64,000 nucleotides of DNA from an uncultured Clostridia bacterium (GTDB taxonomy: Bacteria; Bacillota; Clostridia; Lachnospirales; Lachnospiraceae). Numbering within the stretch: the stretch's first letter is position 1; each line of letters starts with the position of its first letter. The notes under the pieces were generated by a model. It was not told the origin of the DNA and ran no database searches. It saw only the letters and a list, made by a program, of their open reading frames with translations. The translations under genes and the position numbers were made by a program. Location of the stretch: assembly GCA_937895705.1 (NCBI GenBank), contig CALBKM010000037.1, forward strand, positions 22,448-86,447, read 5' to 3'. Below are positions 61,883 to 64,000 of the stretch, one piece after another.

Positions 61883-62713
61883 ATGTTAAAGCGAAGGATT
61901 ATCAGGGGCGGCACGTTGGTGATTGCATTGTTGCTGGCATACCTTGGAGTGGCAGGATGGACAAAGGAAGAGAGCGGAAAAGTGAATGCGGATCAAACGG
62001 AGGCACTGATAGAAAATGTATTGGCAGAGAATGTAGCATCGGAAGAGGCGTATCCGCATTTGTACGCAAAAGGGGTTGTTGTGGAAGAAAAACTACCGGA
62101 GAAGGTTGCTTTTTTGACCTTTGATGACGGGCCCAGCAGGAATACCGTCAAAATACTGGATACATTAAAGAAATATAATATAAAGGCAACTTTTTTTGTG
62201 ATCGGAGAAAATCTCACGGAGGAAGGTGTGGAGATTGCAAAGCGCGCGCTGGAGGAAGGGCACATGCTGGGAATGCATACGGAAACCCATGAGTATGATA
62301 AGATTTACCGCTCGGTGGAGGATTTTTTGAAAGATTATGAGAAACTGGCATCCAGATTTGTGGAAGAGTTCGGGGAATGCCCCGGGATTTTTCGATTTCC
62401 GGGAGGAAGCTACAGCACGTATATTAATCCGATTAAAGAAAATTTGAAGGAAGAATTGGGACGGCGGGGATTTCTCGGTTATGATTGGAGCGTAAGCGGT
62501 GAGGATTCGGTAGGAACGCCTACGGCGGCTTCGATTAAGAAGAACATCTTTGATTCCATTGAAGGGCAGAAACAGCCGATTATATTATTGCACGATTCTC
62601 CCTGCAGTAATTTGACGGCGGAAGTGTTACCGGATATTTTGGAACGACTGGTTGCGGAAGGGTATGAATTTCAGACACTGCAGTACCGAAGACCTTATCA
62701 GTTTCCTTGGTAA
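61883..62713 (+). CDS. Polysaccharide deacetylase (NodB-type)
   Basis: 276 residues. An N-terminal TM or signal anchor (GTLVIALLLAYLGVAGW) is followed by the NodB domain: VAFLTFDDGPSRNTVKILDT (FDDGPS), LGMHTETHEYDK (HXXXH), FRFPGGSYSTY (PGG) and ILLHDSP. This family removes acetyl groups from peptidoglycan or related glycans at the outer surface. Preceded by the hairpin described above. Confidence 0.88.
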   Translation: MLKRRIIRGGTLVIALLLAYLGVAGWTKEESGKVNADQTEALIENVLAENVASEEAYPHLYAKGVVVEEKLPEKVAFLTFDDGPSRNTVKILDTLKKYNIKATFFVIGENLTEEGVEIAKRALEEGHMLGMHTETHEYDKIYRSVEDFLKDYEKLASRFVEEFGECPGIFRFPGGSYSTYINPIKENLKEELGRRGFLGYDWSVSGEDSVGTPTAASIKKNIFDSIEGQKQPIILLHDSPCSNLTAEVLPDILERLVAEGYEFQTLQYRRPYQFPW

Positions 62714-62838
62714 AATGTTTAGAAAATAAAGAAAATAAAAAAAATTCAAAGTGGTATTGACAAGCGCTTTTTTGTGCAAACTGTACAAAAGCCTTTTGAA
62801 TGGGAGGAAAAATGGAAGAACGTCCATTGGACTATGCT

Positions 62839-62926
62839 TGTGGAAAAAAATAAAGTTATCCCCAAAAAAATTAGAAAAAACATGTGGAAAACTAAGTTAT
62901 ACACGAAGTTATCCACAATATACACA
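62839..62926 (+). promoter_or_regulatory. Cluster of DnaA-box-like sites in AT-rich gap
   Basis: Within 88 bases: TGTGGAAAA at 62839-62847 and 62883-62891 (reverse of TTTTCCACA), TTATCCCCA at 62856-62864, TTATACACG at 62897-62905, a perfect TTATCCACA at 62909-62917, and ATATACACA at 62918-62926. The surrounding 567-base gap (62714-63280) has no gene and is AT-rich, ending in the hpf promoter. It may be a DnaA-titration or regulatory cluster; dnaA is not nearby. Confidence 0.5.
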
Positions 62927-63171
62927 AGGAAGGACCACAAGTGTGGTATGAAAAAAACGGTTGTCAAGTTCGAAAGTTTGTTTTGGAATTTGTGATAAAA
63001 TAACAAAAAAAGGGGAGAAAAGAAATGTTTTGTCGGCAAATGACATTTTTGGACAAATAAAGTAAGAGAAGAGATTTGGCAGTAAATGCTGCAAAACAGC
63101 CAAAAGAAACGCATTATTGAAACAATGAAAAAAATAAACGAACAATAATAATAATTTTTGCAAAATTGTAC

Positions 63172-63200
63172 TTGTTATTTTGAGCGTTCTGTGATATAAT
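63172..63200 (+). promoter_or_regulatory. Promoter of hpf
   Basis: TTGTTA (63172-63177), a 17-base spacer and TATAAT (63195-63200), 81 bases before the hpf ATG, leaving a long 5' leader. Confidence 0.65.
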
Positions 63201-63280
63201 GTACTCAAGAGGCAGGAGGGAGAAGGAGCTGCTTCATTTCTGTAAGGCAGAACCAATAACAGAAAAAGGAGCTGGTATTT

Positions 63281-63808
63281 ATGAATTACACAGTAAGCGG
63301 AAAGAACATTGAAATTACAAACGGATTAAGAGAAGCGGTGATTGATAAGCTGTCGAAGTTAGAGCGTTATTTTACCCCGGATACGGAAGTAAATGTTACC
63401 TTGAGTGTCGAGAAAGACAGGCAGCGCATAGAGGTTACCATCCCGATTAAGGGAACCATCATTCGTGCGGAGCAGGTAAGCAGTGATATGTATGCTTCCA
63501 TCGATTTGGTTGAAGCGGTATTGGAGCGTCAGCTCAGAAAATACAAGAACAAAATCGTTGACCAGAAGCAGTCTGCGGTAGCCCTCAGCCAGGTATTCCT
63601 GGAGGAAGAGACCGGCGAAGAAGACGAAATTAGGATTGTACGTTCCAAGAGATTCGCGATCAAGCCGATGGATGTGGAAGAGGCTTGTGTACAGATGGAA
63701 CTTCTCGGACATGATTTCTTCGTATTCCGTAATGCGGAGACAGATGAAGTAAATGTTGTATATAAGAGAAAAGGTAATACCTATGGTTTGATTGAACCTG
63801 AATATTAA
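63281..63808 (+). CDS. hpf: Long-form ribosome hibernation promoting factor
   Basis: 175 residues. The N-terminal S30AE domain starts MNYTVSGKNIEITNGLREAV, and the C-terminal dimerisation domain (VRSKRFAIKPMDVEEACVQM and YKRKGNTYGLIEPEY) is that of long HPF, which joins two ribosomes into a 100S particle in slow growth. AAAAAGGAG before the ATG. Confidence 0.95.
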   Translation: MNYTVSGKNIEITNGLREAVIDKLSKLERYFTPDTEVNVTLSVEKDRQRIEVTIPIKGTIIRAEQVSSDMYASIDLVEAVLERQLRKYKNKIVDQKQSAVALSQVFLEEETGEEDEIRIVRSKRFAIKPMDVEEACVQMELLGHDFFVFRNAETDEVNVVYKRKGNTYGLIEPEY

Positions 63809-63852
63809 TGTTGCGACATTCGGTCGCGTTCGTTCCCCTTCTTTTTGACAAG

Positions 63853-63884
63853 ACCGCCGCATGGTTTCCATGCGGCGGTTCTTT
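63853..63884 (+). terminator. Terminator after hpf
   Basis: ACCGCCGCATGG (63853-63864) pairs with CCATGCGGCGGT (63868-63879) over a TTT loop, then TTCTTT. Confidence 0.85.
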
Positions 63885-63901
63885 GCGTGCAGGCTAAGTG
63901 A

Positions 63902-63953
63902 GCATAATAGAAGAACTTTTCGGAAGCTTGCTTCCGAAAAGTTCTGATTATGC
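63902..63953. repeat. Nested palindrome near the window end
   Basis: GAACTTTTCGGAAG (63913-63926) and CTTCCGAAAAGTTC (63931-63944) form a perfect 14-bp stem with a CTTG loop. GCATAAT (63902-63908) and ATTATGC (63947-63953) extend it. A second hairpin follows: CCCACG (63961-63966) and CGTGGG (63991-63996), with an inner GCGAC/GTCGC. The pair looks like a repeated intergenic element; no coding frame is seen. Confidence 0.6.
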
Positions 63954-64000
63954 GAACGCGCCCACGACCGAGCGACGAAGTCGCGAGGTGCGTGGGTGAG

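Noticed and set aside
62714..63280. Chromosomal origin of replication
   Set aside because: DnaA-like boxes are present, but dnaA, dnaN, rpmH and related genes are absent and the neighbours are hpf and a deacetylase; kept only as a box cluster.

Overview
The window comes from a flagellated, Gram-positive, spore-lineage anaerobe of the Lachnospiraceae type (Clostridia). Evidence: a Firmicutes flagellar late-gene operon with fliW-csrA, AGGAGG ribosome-binding sites before nearly every gene, GH5 and GH8 plant-fibre enzymes, Rnf-like genes, and the mother-cell sporulation regulator gene spoIIID. No rRNA or tRNA gene was seen.

Layout. 1-10400: flagellar filament and junction genes (flgN end, two flgK, flgL, fliW, csrA, flaG, fliD, fliS, fliT-like). 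10400-17000: a secreted protein, a GH5 glucanase, a membrane HEXXH protein, a Sel1-repeat protein and an inverted TIR-TM-trypsin fusion. 17045-29770: a complete type III-B CRISPR locus: cmr1-cas10-cmr3-cmr4-cmr5-cmr6, a DEDD exonuclease, a CorA-like membrane effector, cas6, leader and array 1, cas2, a reverse transcriptase-Cas1 fusion, then a second copy of the leader and array 2. 29870-36991: MORN-repeat protein, AAA ATPase with a VirD4/TraG-like ATPase lacking membrane segments, a transglutaminase-fold protein, GH8 and two flavodoxin-fold genes.

37051-51955 is the most notable region. A spoIIID gene is split in two: 38 N-terminal codons behind a sequence matching the sigma-E promoter consensus at the left, and 45 C-terminal codons with their own terminator at the right, 14,653 bp apart. 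Joining them at a shared TACAT restores an in-frame 83-residue SpoIIID. The intervening DNA is an integrative mobilizable element. It holds a TetR-regulated MmpL/YhgE-type cassette, an oriT-like region with a MobV relaxase, an ATPase-RloB pair, a SIR2-HerA-nuclease defence cassette, and a large serine recombinase whose stop codon lies in the attachment core. The arrangement is like the skin element of sigK but in a different mother-cell regulator and carrying anti-phage cargo.

52131-64000 is mostly housekeeping: rnfC- and rnfD-like genes without other rnf genes, an SbcCD-like pair, VanZ, an M29 aminopeptidase, purE, a polysaccharide deacetylase, a cluster of DnaA-box-like sites, and hpf.

How the parts may work together (inference). 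The CRISPR locus probably senses phage RNA, signals to a membrane effector through a Cas10-made nucleotide, and can acquire spacers through RT-Cas1/Cas2. The spoIIID element adds abortive-type defences that stay in the germ line. It would have to be excised, at least in the mother cell, for SpoIIID to be made.
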